Source: Thozetella sp. PMI_491
Taxonomy: Eukaryota; Ascomycota; Sordariomycetes; Chaetosphaeriales; Chaetosphaeriaceae
Reading direction: 5' to 3'
NCBI GenBank assembly: GCA_021432635.1
Contig: MU270015.1
Location: 133,211 to 197,210 of the forward strand
Length of the DNA stretch: 64,000 nucleotides
The notes below the pieces were generated by a model, which worked only from the letters and a program-made list of their open reading frames with translations, was not told the DNA's origin and made no database searches. The translations under genes were made by a program, and so were the position numbers. Within the stretch, counting starts at the first letter, position 1. Each line of letters starts with the position of its first letter. This document shows, one piece after another, positions 44,567 to 55,159 of this stretch.

Positions 44567-46435
44567 GGGCAATCGACGTGATGATTAGGATTGTGTGCTG
44601 ATATTCGTGTGACTGTTCTGACTAGATGAGTACTACAATATTTGCAGAAATTATTTGCGCCGCTGCTCATCGAGTTTGTCCCAGGTATATAGTCATATAT
44701 ACTTCTCGCGTGACCTCAGCGCACGATGAGTTATGCACTGACACCTTCCTTATCGATGGCTTTGTCATAATTCAGCCGCAAACTGCTGGCTGGAAGCATG
44801 CTTACAAACCTTACCGACGCCAACAGCATCTTGGAACAGCACCGTGACTTTACTCAGGGGTGTCTCATATTTATAGCTTTTCCTCTGGTATCCAACCACT
44901 ATTGGCCACAACTACCTCGTGTGGTGCGCTGAGTCACTCCTTGAATCGTTAGCCGTTTAACTCGTAATGCTAGACTGGAGGGACAATAGGGCTACGGTGA
45001 GTCTCGATAATTTTGTTTACATGAGAAAGGAGGGGCTCCATTGTGCGATCATTCTGAAACGAGTTGGGAAAGGAACCTAGTGGGCAAAAATAAGAAAGCA
45101 ACGAGCCACCATGCCCGAAGTCACTACCTTACTTCTAGGACAACGTCTAAAATTCCTAAGCTTATACTAAGTATTGTATTTATCTCAGCTGTATTATGCA
45201 AACTTCGTTTACCAAACTGACTAGACATAAGCTTCCCCTTTCGTCATTTTAGCTTATGGTGGCCTCAACGTACCAGCTGAGCTGTTCGTTGGATGCTGGT
45301 GTGCCATTGTTGAATGGCTTCTTTCGGAACATCTTCTTCCACTAACTTTTTATTCTGGCAGAGTTTCCTCCCTTTATCGAGGCGGCAAGGCTCAGCGGGT
45401 GTATAGGAAGAGGCTGAAAGGTGGCGATTCGGATGGCAAAGTTGGCTGTCTCTTACCGTCTACTGGCAAAACCGAACTCCGCTGAACAGAAGCTCCCTCG
45501 CCTAATGCAGGGCTGATCCTCACTGCTCGCCGCTTACCTTTGGCTGTACGGCCCGTTGACACTTCAATGCCCACTCGACCATGGCCCAGTTCCGCTGCGG
45601 AGGCCAGATCCGTGGAGACTGCGAAACCTCTGTACTGAGCACGGCCAATGCCTAGTGTCAGTGGTGTGGGCTGCTGTTTGGGGGACCTGCTTGTTTGCTT
45701 CCACTAAGCTTCCTCGACGTAGACACCGGGAGAGAGGGCGGGGGCGGGTGGGGCACGAATGTCGGATTTAAACTTGTGTAGGCGCTTGCTGTATATTATA
45801 CCTAGAAGCACGCCGCCATGGAAGCTGACCATTCCAGCGTCTAGCTCGGGTTTCTCCGAAGCCTAGGCAAGAGTAGTGTCTTCAGCACGTTCCCGAAAGG
45901 TTTGGATACGAGTAGAGCAAGTCTGCGTCTGGTAGGGCTTCTTGGTCGACCTGGACCTGGCGTGTGCTAGTCTCTCGAGGTTTGCAGCGTTACGCAGTAG
46001 GACCACATGGTAGGTAGAGCACCGGCAGTGTGGCTTTGAGGGGGGAGGGTAGGTCAGGGCGATTGATGTGGAGGATTCAAGACGATGTGACGGTGGCAAT
46101 GGAGAACACTTTCTTGATTCCTTGGATTAAAACCCATACACCCAGAGCCAGGCTGCCTGTTTTCCGCCTAAGGCACTTCCTCAGGTCCTCGCCAGTGGCT
46201 GTCCAAACCCTAACTTCCATCATTCACGGCTGGCAGTGGTCAAAAGCGGGGCGGTACCTGTGTCCGAATGAATCTTCTATGGGAGAGGGACCCTGTGCCC
46301 AAGGTCTGCTACCACTCTCCGTCATATCGGCGATGTGAAGCAAACAGGTATAATTATTAACCACGTCCAACACTCCCATGCCGGCCCTCGAACTACAAAA
46401 ACTTCTGCCTAGTCATTTGCGAAATCGAGACACCC
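44567..46435. other. intergenic, AT-richer gene-poor stretch
   Basis: About 1.9 kb with few frames above 60 codons. Frames at 44626-44847, 45556-45771 and 45863-46099 show no domain. Base composition is richer in A+T than the flanking core genes. No element ends were found. Confidence 0.45.
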
Positions 46436-46442
46436 TATAAAA
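46436..46442 (+). promoter_or_regulatory. TATA box
   Basis: TATAAAA 47-53 bases before the ATG at 46489, a textbook distance for a short fungal leader. Confidence 0.5.
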
Positions 46443-46488
46443 CCCACCTACCTTTTATACGAAATCGCTGCACATCAAACCCCACAGG

Positions 46489-47244
46489 ATGCCGCCGCTA
46501 TCTAAGACGTGGCTGCGACTCAAGTTGCGGAAAGACAATGGCGAAAACACCAAGACCATTACAGCACCCGATCTACTCCCCGATCCACTCTCCCCCCTTC
46601 AGTACTCGTGGCCTGCGCATCCGAGAGATCCGGATCCAATCAATGTTTCCGCGCTTCACCCAGACGACTCCATCTCGGCCACCCTGCCGCCCCCTGGCTA
46701 CGACGAGCAAGGGACAACTGCCTTTCTCCGGGTGGGCCTACCTCGGGGACACGAGATCCGGGTCTTGGAAGTCTTGAACCGTGTCATGTCAGACTTGTAC
46801 GAAGGCCTGGAGTATCGTGGGGACGATCGTAAAACCGTCGCGACGATTGCAGCGGCTGTTCGAGCGGGTACCCTCTCTGCCGTCGTCACCGTGCGCAGAG
46901 CCTTCTTCCAGAGAGATATGGGCGAGCTCGAGCAAGACGTTGATGAAGCCTGTCACGAAGCTATCAACGCAGTCATTGCTACCACTGTTGCAGCACAGAA
47001 GGCAGGACAGAGGGCGGCATTGGTCATAGGGGCTACCATCGGTACCGCTAATTTCATCACCCTAGCTGCCCATCGGGCCGCGAAAAGCAACCACGAGATA
47101 CTGATGCCGCACATTGTCGCTACTCAACTTGCATCCGCATCTCAGAGCATGGCCGCCTCTATCAGTGCCCGTATCAGCATGGGCAATCTTGTCCTCACCG
47201 ATATCCCCCTGCCGCCACGGGCCGAATTTCTCCCCAAGTCCTAA
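46489..47244 (+). CDS. uncharacterised protein with Ala-rich helical C-terminal half
   Basis: Single exon, 251 residues, ATG at 46489 preceded by a TATA box. The N-terminal ~60 residues are Pro/Lys-rich and basic. Residues ~75-110 look ordered (FLRVGLPRGHEIRVLEVLNR). From ~115 on, the protein is a run of Ala-rich amphipathic helices (VATIAAAVRAGTLSAVVTV, AINAVIATTVAAQKAGQRAA, TIGTANFITLAAHRAAKSNH) with few charges, which could be membrane-associated or a helical bundle. There is no signal peptide and no known motif. It lies in the gene-poor interval between the two dispersed repeats and is a candidate lineage-specific gene. Confidence 0.6.
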   Translation: MPPLSKTWLRLKLRKDNGENTKTITAPDLLPDPLSPLQYSWPAHPRDPDPINVSALHPDDSISATLPPPGYDEQGTTAFLRVGLPRGHEIRVLEVLNRVMSDLYEGLEYRGDDRKTVATIAAAVRAGTLSAVVTVRRAFFQRDMGELEQDVDEACHEAINAVIATTVAAQKAGQRAALVIGATIGTANFITLAAHRAAKSNHEILMPHIVATQLASASQSMAASISARISMGNLVLTDIPLPPRAEFLPKS

Positions 47245-48272
47245 GCTCGTCGTCCGATTCGGCTTTCGAACCGTCTCCAACCGTTCCTTCCCAAGTTGAA
47301 TTTCCCCTGGAACTGCCTTGGATCAAAATTGTGCCTCCCTCCCTTAGACTTTTCTGTCGGGCAAGACCAATGCAAATAAACGATTTCGTCATTCCACCCA
47401 TCGCGTCATGAATGTATTTCCTCCATCGTTCTGTTTCTCATGTTCCCATATCCGCCGGGGATTGATGCCCTCCCTTGCCTTGTCAAGTGAGTTGGGACGA
47501 ATGCCTTCCGTCAAGGTTCTATGCCACGGATGAGAGAGGCAAGTACACAGTAGCACCAGCAGCAATGGGTGCTACAGAAATATATGTGCTCAATCCGATA
47601 TTCCCCCCACATTCATGACATCACTGGAGTCTTAGCTATGTATACAGACCGATTATTTTGTCCGGGAGAGCATATGGGATATCTAGCCCGACATGAGCTC
47701 TAATCCACACTATAACGCAGCTTCTGTTTTCGGATTTTCACAAGGTATACCGCAGGACGACGGCAAATCAACAGAGATTCCTACAAGGACGAGACCAGAC
47801 ACTGCCAATTTTCTACCACATCCTACTGAATGGCATCTAGAAAGAGCAGTGAAGGATTATCAAGAGTTATTGGTCACTGCCGAGATTGAGAGGTTGTGCT
47901 GAACAATCTCGAATCAGGATATGGCTGGGCCTTGGCAATTCCCTCCCATGGGAACCAAAAGGAAAAAGGTTACATAATTATTTTCCTGTCTTATCCCTTT
48001 CCGTACGAAGGGATAGGATGGGTTTTTTTTACAGTTCGCTTCCGCTCGTCAACCCTACCCAGCACCTGGGTAAGGATCGCCGGCTTGCTACGCCAGTTGC
48101 ACTGAGCGCTCCTCGTCAGTATCTAAACAGTCTTTGGCCGGATTTAAATCAGTCCCTCGCAGCTCGTCCGTAAAGCGAGCCTGGATATCTGACTCGATAC
48201 GGTATTGAAGGAGCACCAGGGAAATCGCCTTGCCTGAGGAGTAGGGCCCTTGTGACCGGCGACTTGTCTCCA
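47245..48272. other. intergenic with one weak frame
   Basis: About 1 kb between an unrecognised plus-strand gene and a minus-strand gene. It contains the weak 69-codon frame at 47693-47902 listed separately. A TATA-less AT-rich patch lies at 47575-47680. Confidence 0.45.
47693..47902 (+). CDS. possible small hypothetical protein
   Basis: ATG-initiated frame of 69 codons with plausible composition: MSSNPHYNAASVFGFSQGIP, then a charged section ending HLERAVKDYQELLVTAEIER. No domain, signal peptide or membrane segment. A GGTATACCGCAG sequence inside could be a splice donor, so it may be the first exon of a longer gene. Weak call. Confidence 0.3.
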   Translation: MSSNPHYNAASVFGFSQGIPQDDGKSTEIPTRTRPDTANFLPHPTEWHLERAVKDYQELLVTAEIERLC

Positions 48273-49168
48273 TCAGTTAGCATCGTCCTCTGAGTGCACG
48301 TATAGCCAGTCGCCTAGGTTGAAATATAAGGCCGAATTCGTATGGGCGCTTCCATACCGGCATCCTAGGCATTCGAGGTTGGAAGGCTCCGCGTGCTGAT
48401 CAATATCGGATAATATCCCCCCATGCCAGGATGATGGCCAGTCCAAATGAAGACTTTCGGGGCCATGCGGATCAATACAGGTGTCCCTGAAGCCTCTGCT
48501 GTTCTGATAGCAACTGCACATGACGTCTCGAGTGACTTGTCTGCGTCTACCAGTAAATACTTGGGCCGATTTGGGGCCCACCAAGTCTGGGGAAGGTTGG
48601 ATGGTGGGTTGGAAGGGCATAGAGAGTTGCTGCTCCGGATTCCAAGGCTGGGGCCGAGCAGCAAGTGGGAAAGAGATGCACAATTCCGACTCTGCGTAAG
48701 TCGGTAGGATATTTGTGAATAAGTCGAAGATAGTATTCGGCGGGGCGATCTCTCTTGACAGAGCTTGTGATGGAAGGCGGCTTGGTGGTGTGATCGAATA
48801 TTGAGAAGCCGACGATAGAGGCTGACCTATTCTTTTCCCACGAGTATACTTTTCCCCGGCCTTTAGAGGGTACGTCGCGAGAGTGGTGATTTCGGATGAC
48901 AATGGCTCGTTTTTTCCGAGAGAAACCCCTCCGCATTCTCCAGCACCGCGAGAATGTAAGACTGAGGATGGGAATCGCACTTCATAAGAGTTGCCCACAC
49001 CATTAATATAATGCTGTAGCATTTCTTCATCTCGCAACCTCGTGCCCGAGGTGGAATGTACTACGAAGAGTTAGATCAATGTATGATTCATGAACTGTGA
49101 GAGCCGTTACCGTTTACTGCCGAACCGCTATCTTCCCTTGTTCTGCGCCTGCCGGCTCGAGTTGTCAT
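48273..49168 (-). CDS. uncharacterised two-exon protein
   Basis: Exons 49168-49111 and 49060-48273, with a 50-base intron (GTAACG donor, ATCTAACT branch, CGTAG acceptor), giving 281 residues. The large frame has no ATG at its upstream end, and the small first exon supplies one: MTTRAGRRRTREDSGSAVN, a basic start. The body includes LRDEEMLQHYINGVGNSYEV, a Pro/Ser-rich section, NTIFDLFTNILPTYAESELC, and a Cys-containing end (CSCYQNSRGFRDTC, LECLGCRYGSAH). Cys and His pairs near the C-terminus could bind metal, but no known pattern fits. There is no signal peptide. It lies between the repeat copies and is unrecognised. Confidence 0.5.
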
Positions 49169-50196
49169 TGGAACCTATGTGAAGCCCTATTCAAAGATAA
49201 TTTTGGTGGGAGATTAAAAGAGACCTTGAACTTAAATTAACAAGCAGAAGATGGAGGATGTTGGCCATGATGGACGTGATGGGAAAGCAACAGTAGGAGA
49301 GCAGGATGCAGCTTGTCTTATACACCTTAGGTTAGATAGATCATAAATTGACATTGCCTTTTTTTTGGGCTCGTACGGATTTGGTCCGTGCGGAAAGATG
49401 ATGAGATCACCTGTCCGACGACCCCGAACCCTCCCACCTTTTCGACCCAAAAGGCACGGCTCTGTTAACAAGACAGGGGGTTTTGGCCCTATCCCACACT
49501 GCATCCACTAACATCCCGTATCCTGGAGGGCGTGCCCATCCCATTTTCCCGTCCACCCCCACTCGCCATGCGGACTTGCTCACGTTTGCCCGGGCGAAGC
49601 GCACCCGGGTATGTGTGGAGGGGGGGGGAGGGGTAACACAAGGCAAGGTAAGGGCGCAAGGGGTGCCAGGCCGGGCAGGGCAGGCAAGGCGGGGAGGAAA
49701 GACAGAAAAGAGAGAAAAAAGAGAGAAGAGGACCTGGCATGGCACCCGGCCCCCACCACGCTGCGCGCACACAGGACCTGGCCCAGCTTAACCCCTTTGT
49801 TGCCTTGCACTAGAACATGCAGTCCACAGGTTATGGAGAACGCAGTGCAGACGACCTGGCTAAAACAGAATGAGAACGTAGTACAAACAACTACCGGCCG
49901 CAGCGGGGTGCTGGGAGGGAAAGGCGCGCAGGGATTCAGCGTCGAGAGGTCTTGTATACACAAGTCTGGTGCCGAGGAATATAACGTCTCTCCATCAATT
50001 CAAGGTACTTATCTGGCAAGAATGCAATAACCCTTTGCAAGGCCCGCCAACCACGAGCCGACTCAGAAGGGACTACCAGCGCGTCTCGCATCTGAATAGG
50101 CTCGGTCAACCCACCTATTGTGGATTTTGGTCCTCCCTAGGCTTGCGCACAACGAAGATTGGGCATGTCACTACCGAACCTCCGCCAGGGCATAAT
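49169..50196. other. intergenic, no supported gene
   Basis: About 1 kb. The stretch 49.6-49.8 kb is purine-rich with a G run and GGAAAGACAGAAAAGAG-like blocks, and it produces opposed frames on both strands. No gene or element end is recognised before the second dispersed repeat copy. Confidence 0.45.
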
Positions 50197-50432
50197 TACA
50201 ATTCACCCCCTGTATGATTGTTAGCTTGGTACAATACCGAGGCCGGCCAGGCATGAGAGCTTGAAAGCCAGCAACCGGCCCTGAAGGCTTGTTCTTGGCC
50301 CATTTGGCTCCTTGTTGGTATTTTTTGGCTCCCTGTTGGACCTGTAAACTCGCCTGAATCTGGCTCAATTACTTTTCTTTCGAAGACAGTGGCCTTCAAA
50401 ATTCCCACGCCAACAAACGAATAAGGGTTGTA
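50197..50432 (+). repeat. dispersed TIR-bearing repeat, copy 2 (MITE-like)
   Basis: Second, more degraded copy of the element at 42144-42428, in the same orientation and about 50 bases shorter in the middle. Shared blocks include TGTATGATTGTTAGCTT near the left end, GGCCGGCCAGGCATGAGAG versus GGCCAGCCAGATTTGAGGG, the GGCTCC-TGTTGG interior units, and ATTCCCACGCCAACAAACGA near the right end. The terminal inverted repeat is still visible (TACAATTCACCCC against TACAACCCTTATT on the other strand). No coding capacity. Confidence 0.6.
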
Positions 50433-50658
50433 TATTCCCATACGCATTTCTTAGGATATCTTAAATTTCTTGCTTCTTTCGGTCGTGTAACTGGAACTAG
50501 ATAAAATCTCTTTGAATAACTTCTAAATTCGCTCCAATTTAGCGCGCCTAGGCCGGGGGCCGTTGGGTGTCGCTGTTTGTCCTTCACTGGGCTATCCACT
50601 ACGTGGTATACACACTGCCCAACTCGTGAAGCGGCGTCTTAATGCCCCTTCCGGTTTA

Positions 50659-51115
50659 TCACCTAGGCTTGGTCTTGGTCTTAGGCTTTGCCCCGCTAGT
50701 GTCGCCAGCGTTTTGAGAAGGGAATAGATCATTAATAAAAGTCTGTGCTCGGTCCTCATAGTATGGTTCCCTCTCCTCGGTGCCGTATGAACCATCGGTA
50801 GTGGCAAAGATGATGTTTTCCGGCTGCCATCCATCGACCCGAGCTTTTGATTCATGCCGGCGCTTGGAGCTGTGCCGGTAGAGGGTTAGTATTCTCTGTG
50901 CGCACCGAGTTCGAAGCAAGGAGATGATTGGATAGTTGGATGGTGGCATGTTACCTCTGGTTGCTCTTGGAGTGTTTTGGCTTCAGTAGTTCGTGCGTCA
51001 TGTTCCCGAACTTGGTTCTTAGGCGATGTGGATAGCCTATCGGTGTGATGGAATCTCGGAAGTGATGATCCAGTGACTCTGACTTTTGTAGATCTGATGC
51101 TGGCGAGCGATACAT
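50659..51115 (-). CDS. uncharacterised small two-exon protein
   Basis: Exons 51115-50955 and 50869-50659, with an 85-base intron (GTAACA donor, ACTAACC branch 19 bases before a CACAG acceptor). 123 residues. The first ATG in the open frame gives MYRSPASDLQKSESLDHHFR; a leucine/aspartate-containing section (TKFGNMTHELLKPKHSKSNQ) follows. Exon 2 carries KARVDGWQPENIIFATTDGS and ends KPKTKTKPR. Hydrophilic, with no signal peptide or transmembrane segment. No family is recognised. It sits just outside the second repeat copy. Confidence 0.45.
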
Positions 51116-51430
51116 TGACGACAAGAGGTCGATCAACCATATATATATCCTTCAGTGTACTCGAAGCTATCTAGGCGGCTTACTGCGAACGCCGTCAATC
51201 CGGAACTCTGCCTCGCGGCGGTTGAGCCCGGAGGGATGTACGCAATTGAGACTGCACCTCATAATGGTAGCCGCTGCTGGCGCACACGCTTCTGAGAAAG
51301 CGAATGCAAGCGCCTCTGCGCACGGCGTGGGGAGGGCCATGCTTGGGGTTTATCGGCGCCGCGGCCGCTGCGCTCTTGGTTTTGATCGCGCGCGAGACCG
51401 TTGTCGCAAGCGAGTTTACACGCAGCTGCG

Positions 51431-54400
51431 ATGGCCACTGCACGATTGGCCTATCGTAGGCCGCCGCTGAGCCTGGACGGTGACTCGCTTTGTCGCCACC
51501 CACCTTATGCGCAGCTGCGCATTTCCCGTTCAGCCATTACCCAAATCGGACAGGGGTGTGCTTATGCACTAAGCCACTCCAGATCCTTCTCTCCTGCGGC
51601 CTCCCGCAGTCGACTTATAGAGTATCGCGCAGAGGTGCGCTGCCTAGCCTTCTCGCAAAAGAGCAGCAGCGACCTGCGTGACGTGTTCCGGACCGCTTCT
51701 ACATACTCGGCCCCTTGCAGCAAGATGGACGCCACCGCTACCGAAGCCAACATCTTGCGTGGGCCGGGAAAGGCACGCCCGGATCGCAGCGCCTCCGTCG
51801 AAGATTGCAGTGAATCCGATTCAACAGCTCATGCATCCCCGACTCGCAGCTGCAGAGCCAGCCCGAAAGTGGTTGTCTTCGGGGGCCTCAGCACACCTGA
51901 AATCCGGAAGAGCGAAGCCAAAACTGAAGAAACGCCCACAGCCCAGGGTACCGACCAGGATGAAAGGTCCCAAATCTCGACGAAAAGCGCATATAGTAGC
52001 GACAAGCCCAAAGCAGACTTCTTTTTCCTGAAGAACAGTAGAGCCAGGGTAGAGACCGGCAGGACGCCTCCTGACTTGGAACCAGATGCCGATGATCTGT
52101 TACCACCCCGGGTACCTGCCCCGACGGGCGACCCAAGCTTTCCTTGGGATGGCCTACGACGACGCTTCGACCTCAACGTGTCAGATTCTAGAAGTCAGGG
52201 ATCAAAGACATCTCGATATCCTGCTTATCCAGGCTTCGTAATGGGCCGTGATCGCAGGCCGCTGGATATGGACAGCGAGGACGAGCTAGATTATGGCTTC
52301 GTTCCGCGTCCTCCGCCGCCGCCAACAGAACCGATCTTCTCCCCATACATGGACTATGTCGCACCGAATCCTTTTCGGTCAGGCGGGAGCTGTTACCAAC
52401 CTCGCATCCTGACGCTCGGCCATGACAGCAGTGCGATGCATCAGCAATACGCGCTTTCACTCGAGAGAATGGAGCGCCAACATCGCGAAGAGATGTATGG
52501 CATGCAGCTCAGAAGCCAGGAGCGTCGCCATGAATCCGAGCTTCGTTACCATCTCGCACTCCGTCGTCTTGATTATGAGATAGAACACGAGAATGGCAAG
52601 GAAGCAGAGAATTCCGGTTCTATGCGAGAACGTGCGCACTTTCCCGGGTGGATTAGCGGGCATCCACCTGAGAGGTGGACGCCTTTGGAGCCTGCGGGTG
52701 CTCAGCCGTGGGCGCTCAGCGATGCCACTCTTAACCCAGTTTCACGGTCTCGGGCCTTGGAAGAGCTGTCATACCTCTACAATGATCACGGAGCTTTGCC
52801 ATTGCGACCTGGTCTGAAGCTTGAACAGAGAAGCCTACAGAAGTCTCCGGAAACTCAAAAGAGAGGGTCATCAGGCCCACCGCCACGGTCGGAACAATCG
52901 CCTCTGACGAAGCCCGATATCAAAGCCGATGAAAAGGTAGACCTAACCGGGACAAGACGACAAGAGAATAATCAAATGAAGCTTGAGTTTGAGGAAGACA
53001 TGTCAGTTAATGGCGTACTAAACCATGGAGATATTCACGAACACAGCTGGACAAAGACCTGGCACAAGGTTGGTTCGGCAGCACAATTCTGGAACTGGGG
53101 TTCTGACTTCGACCCATTATCTCCCCTGCAAGAGACAGGCTTCGAAGATGTCAAGCCTGACGCTTCTAAACTCTACGGAGAATATGATAGACCCCCTAGC
53201 CCCAAACCTCCCTCGGCGCTGGTCCAGCAGCAAATCCATGGCAGGCCGCATCTTGAAGCTCAGCCTTTCGAGAAAAGCGGCGCACAGGGGACGATGAAGG
53301 AAATCGTAGAGCGGTTCTGTGTGACACACGGCCAGCTCGAGACATCTGTGTGCTCAGGTAGTGGGAGCGGTGGATCAACGGGTTGCGTCACGCCGCAGAC
53401 AGACTCATCTCAGCCTGGTGCACCTGCGGCCGAAAAGAGCACTCCTGGACTTGAAGAAAAGACGGCTAGAGCTCGACGACCACCCCCCAAGCGGCGTCGC
53501 AAGGCAGGGGGCGGCGGTAGTTCTAGCGATGAGGAAGAAGACGAGGACCCTCGCCCGCCTGGCGGTGCTGGTCGCTCCGTCAGAGCTCAGAAAGAGAAGG
53601 CCGAAGAGGTATTGCTGGCTTGTCCGTTCCGGAAGCACAATCCGCTCAAGTACCGGCTCGGCACGCATAGAACATGTGCCTCCGGTCACTGGGGTACGAT
53701 GGCGCGAGTCAAGTAAGGTGCTTCCCTGACAAACGTCGGCCCTGTTCGCCGCCGTAGCTCTCATACTAAAGCACAGATAGGGAACACATCTACAGAGCAC
53801 ACAAGCTGATTGTGTGCGTCCGCTGCCAGCACGAATTCAACAGCCAGAAGCTCTACGAGGCGCACCAAAGGGCTGATGTCGCTTGCGAGCGCCGGCCCGA
53901 GATCCCGCACGAAGGCATCACGCTCGAGCAAGAGAAGAAGTTGAAGTCGCGGAAGGAGGCCCACCAGGGCAAGAGCCCGGAAGACCAGTGGCGGAGCGCT
54001 TACCGTATACTCTTTCCGGCCGAGGAGCCACCATCGCCATGTAAGATACCCTGTTGGTGCTAAATTGCGGCCTCGCGACTGACCAGACGAGTTAGACTAT
54101 GAAGAACTAGACGGAGATGCGTATCAAGCGTTCCTCGGACAAGAGCTTCCTGCACGCGTGGCGGATGGAGTCAAGCCGCTGCTCTCAGACACACATCTGG
54201 CTGGCGAGTTTTACACGAGGCTCACGATCTCTGATATCTCGAACGTGGTCAGGAACTGCCTGAAAAGTGTCTCCCACAGCTTTCGATATGCACCAACTAC
54301 CCCCGAGGAGCAGTGCCACAATCCTGGCTCTTCCATCCAACGACCACTTCTACTAGAAGCGGCTCCTGAACTGCAAAACATCATCTTAACGGCGGGACCT

Positions 54401-54649
54401 CGCGAAATTGAAGCGGCTCAGATCCTAGTTGCCGGGGCTCCAGGCCTGTCGGAGCCTGGCTCCGATACGGTGCAGAACACCGAGGCCATGGCCCTGGACT
54501 TCTCGTTGCTAGCCAATGATCCCTTGCACTTCGAAGACTTAGCTAGTACGGCCTGCTTTTGCGTTCCTAGCTGCGATGGGCCCTGTGATAAATGGGACTT
54601 TAGCCCAGAGGCGTGGGGTATGGGGAGCGAGGAGATATTAGACCACTAG
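51431..54649 (+). CDS. fungal C2H2-type zinc-finger protein with long disordered N-terminus
   Basis: Three exons, 51431-53712, 53781-54040 and 54096-54649. The introns (68 and 55 bases) have GTAAGG and GTAAGA donors. The start is uncertain: the frame is open from before 51431, and the ATG at 51725 (AAGATGG context) is an attractive alternative. The first ~690 residues are disordered, Ser/Pro-rich, with a charged helix at about 340-390 (YALSLERMERQHREEMYGMQ). A basic cluster (RRPPPKRRRKAGGGG) precedes the conserved block LACPFRKHNPLKYRLGTHRT, ARVKEHIYRAHK, IVCVRCQHEFNSQKLYEAHQ, EGITLEQEKKLKSRKEAHQG and QWRSAYRILFP. This block is a recurrent fungal zinc-finger region with Cys/His pairs. The C-terminus has ISDISNVVRNCLKSVSHSFR. 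Probably a nuclear regulator; its targets are unknown. Confidence 0.78.
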
Positions 54650-55159
54650 AGGCCTGGGCAAGAGTTCGGCGCTCTCGAGGCCACTCCCCATCGGCGTCCC
54701 GGCGCCGACGGAGAATGGCCGGGGTAGATGTTCTATGTAGTGTAGCGTTTCCAACTAGATCTTTGTGTCCCTGTTGCCCCTCTCCGTAATCTGCCTTAGT
54801 GAAAGTAGCGCCGATGAACTGGGCAACGATGCGACATTCCCCGCACAGAGATTCTGGGGCCTGCGGGGGACACCCAAGCGTCGCCCTCACCAGTGGACGT
54901 TACTGTGGATAGAGCCGACCGGACCCCCCTCAACGGCCTGGGGCTAAAGGCGCAAAGGCTAGGTCATGGGGACTTAGCGACTATGAAGCTCCTGAGGGAC
55001 CTGGCTTCTTCATCGGCAAAACGCCGCCGAGATGCCCCAGAGGGCGACGAACAGTATCCACTGGCACGACCGGATATAAACACATGGCGCTCCTCCGGCC
55101 GGTCGAGAAGCGAGCTCCCCAGCAGGTCGACAACAAACACTGCCTAAAGTGACCCAACC
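54650..55159. other. intergenic, faeB promoter region
   Basis: About 510 bases. The right part is the promoter of the esterase gene with a TATA box at 55075-55080. Small frames here lack domains. Confidence 0.5.
55075..55080 (+). promoter_or_regulatory. TATA box upstream of feruloyl esterase gene
   Basis: TATAAA 80-85 bases before the ATG at 55160, a good core-promoter distance for an inducible secreted enzyme. Confidence 0.45.
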
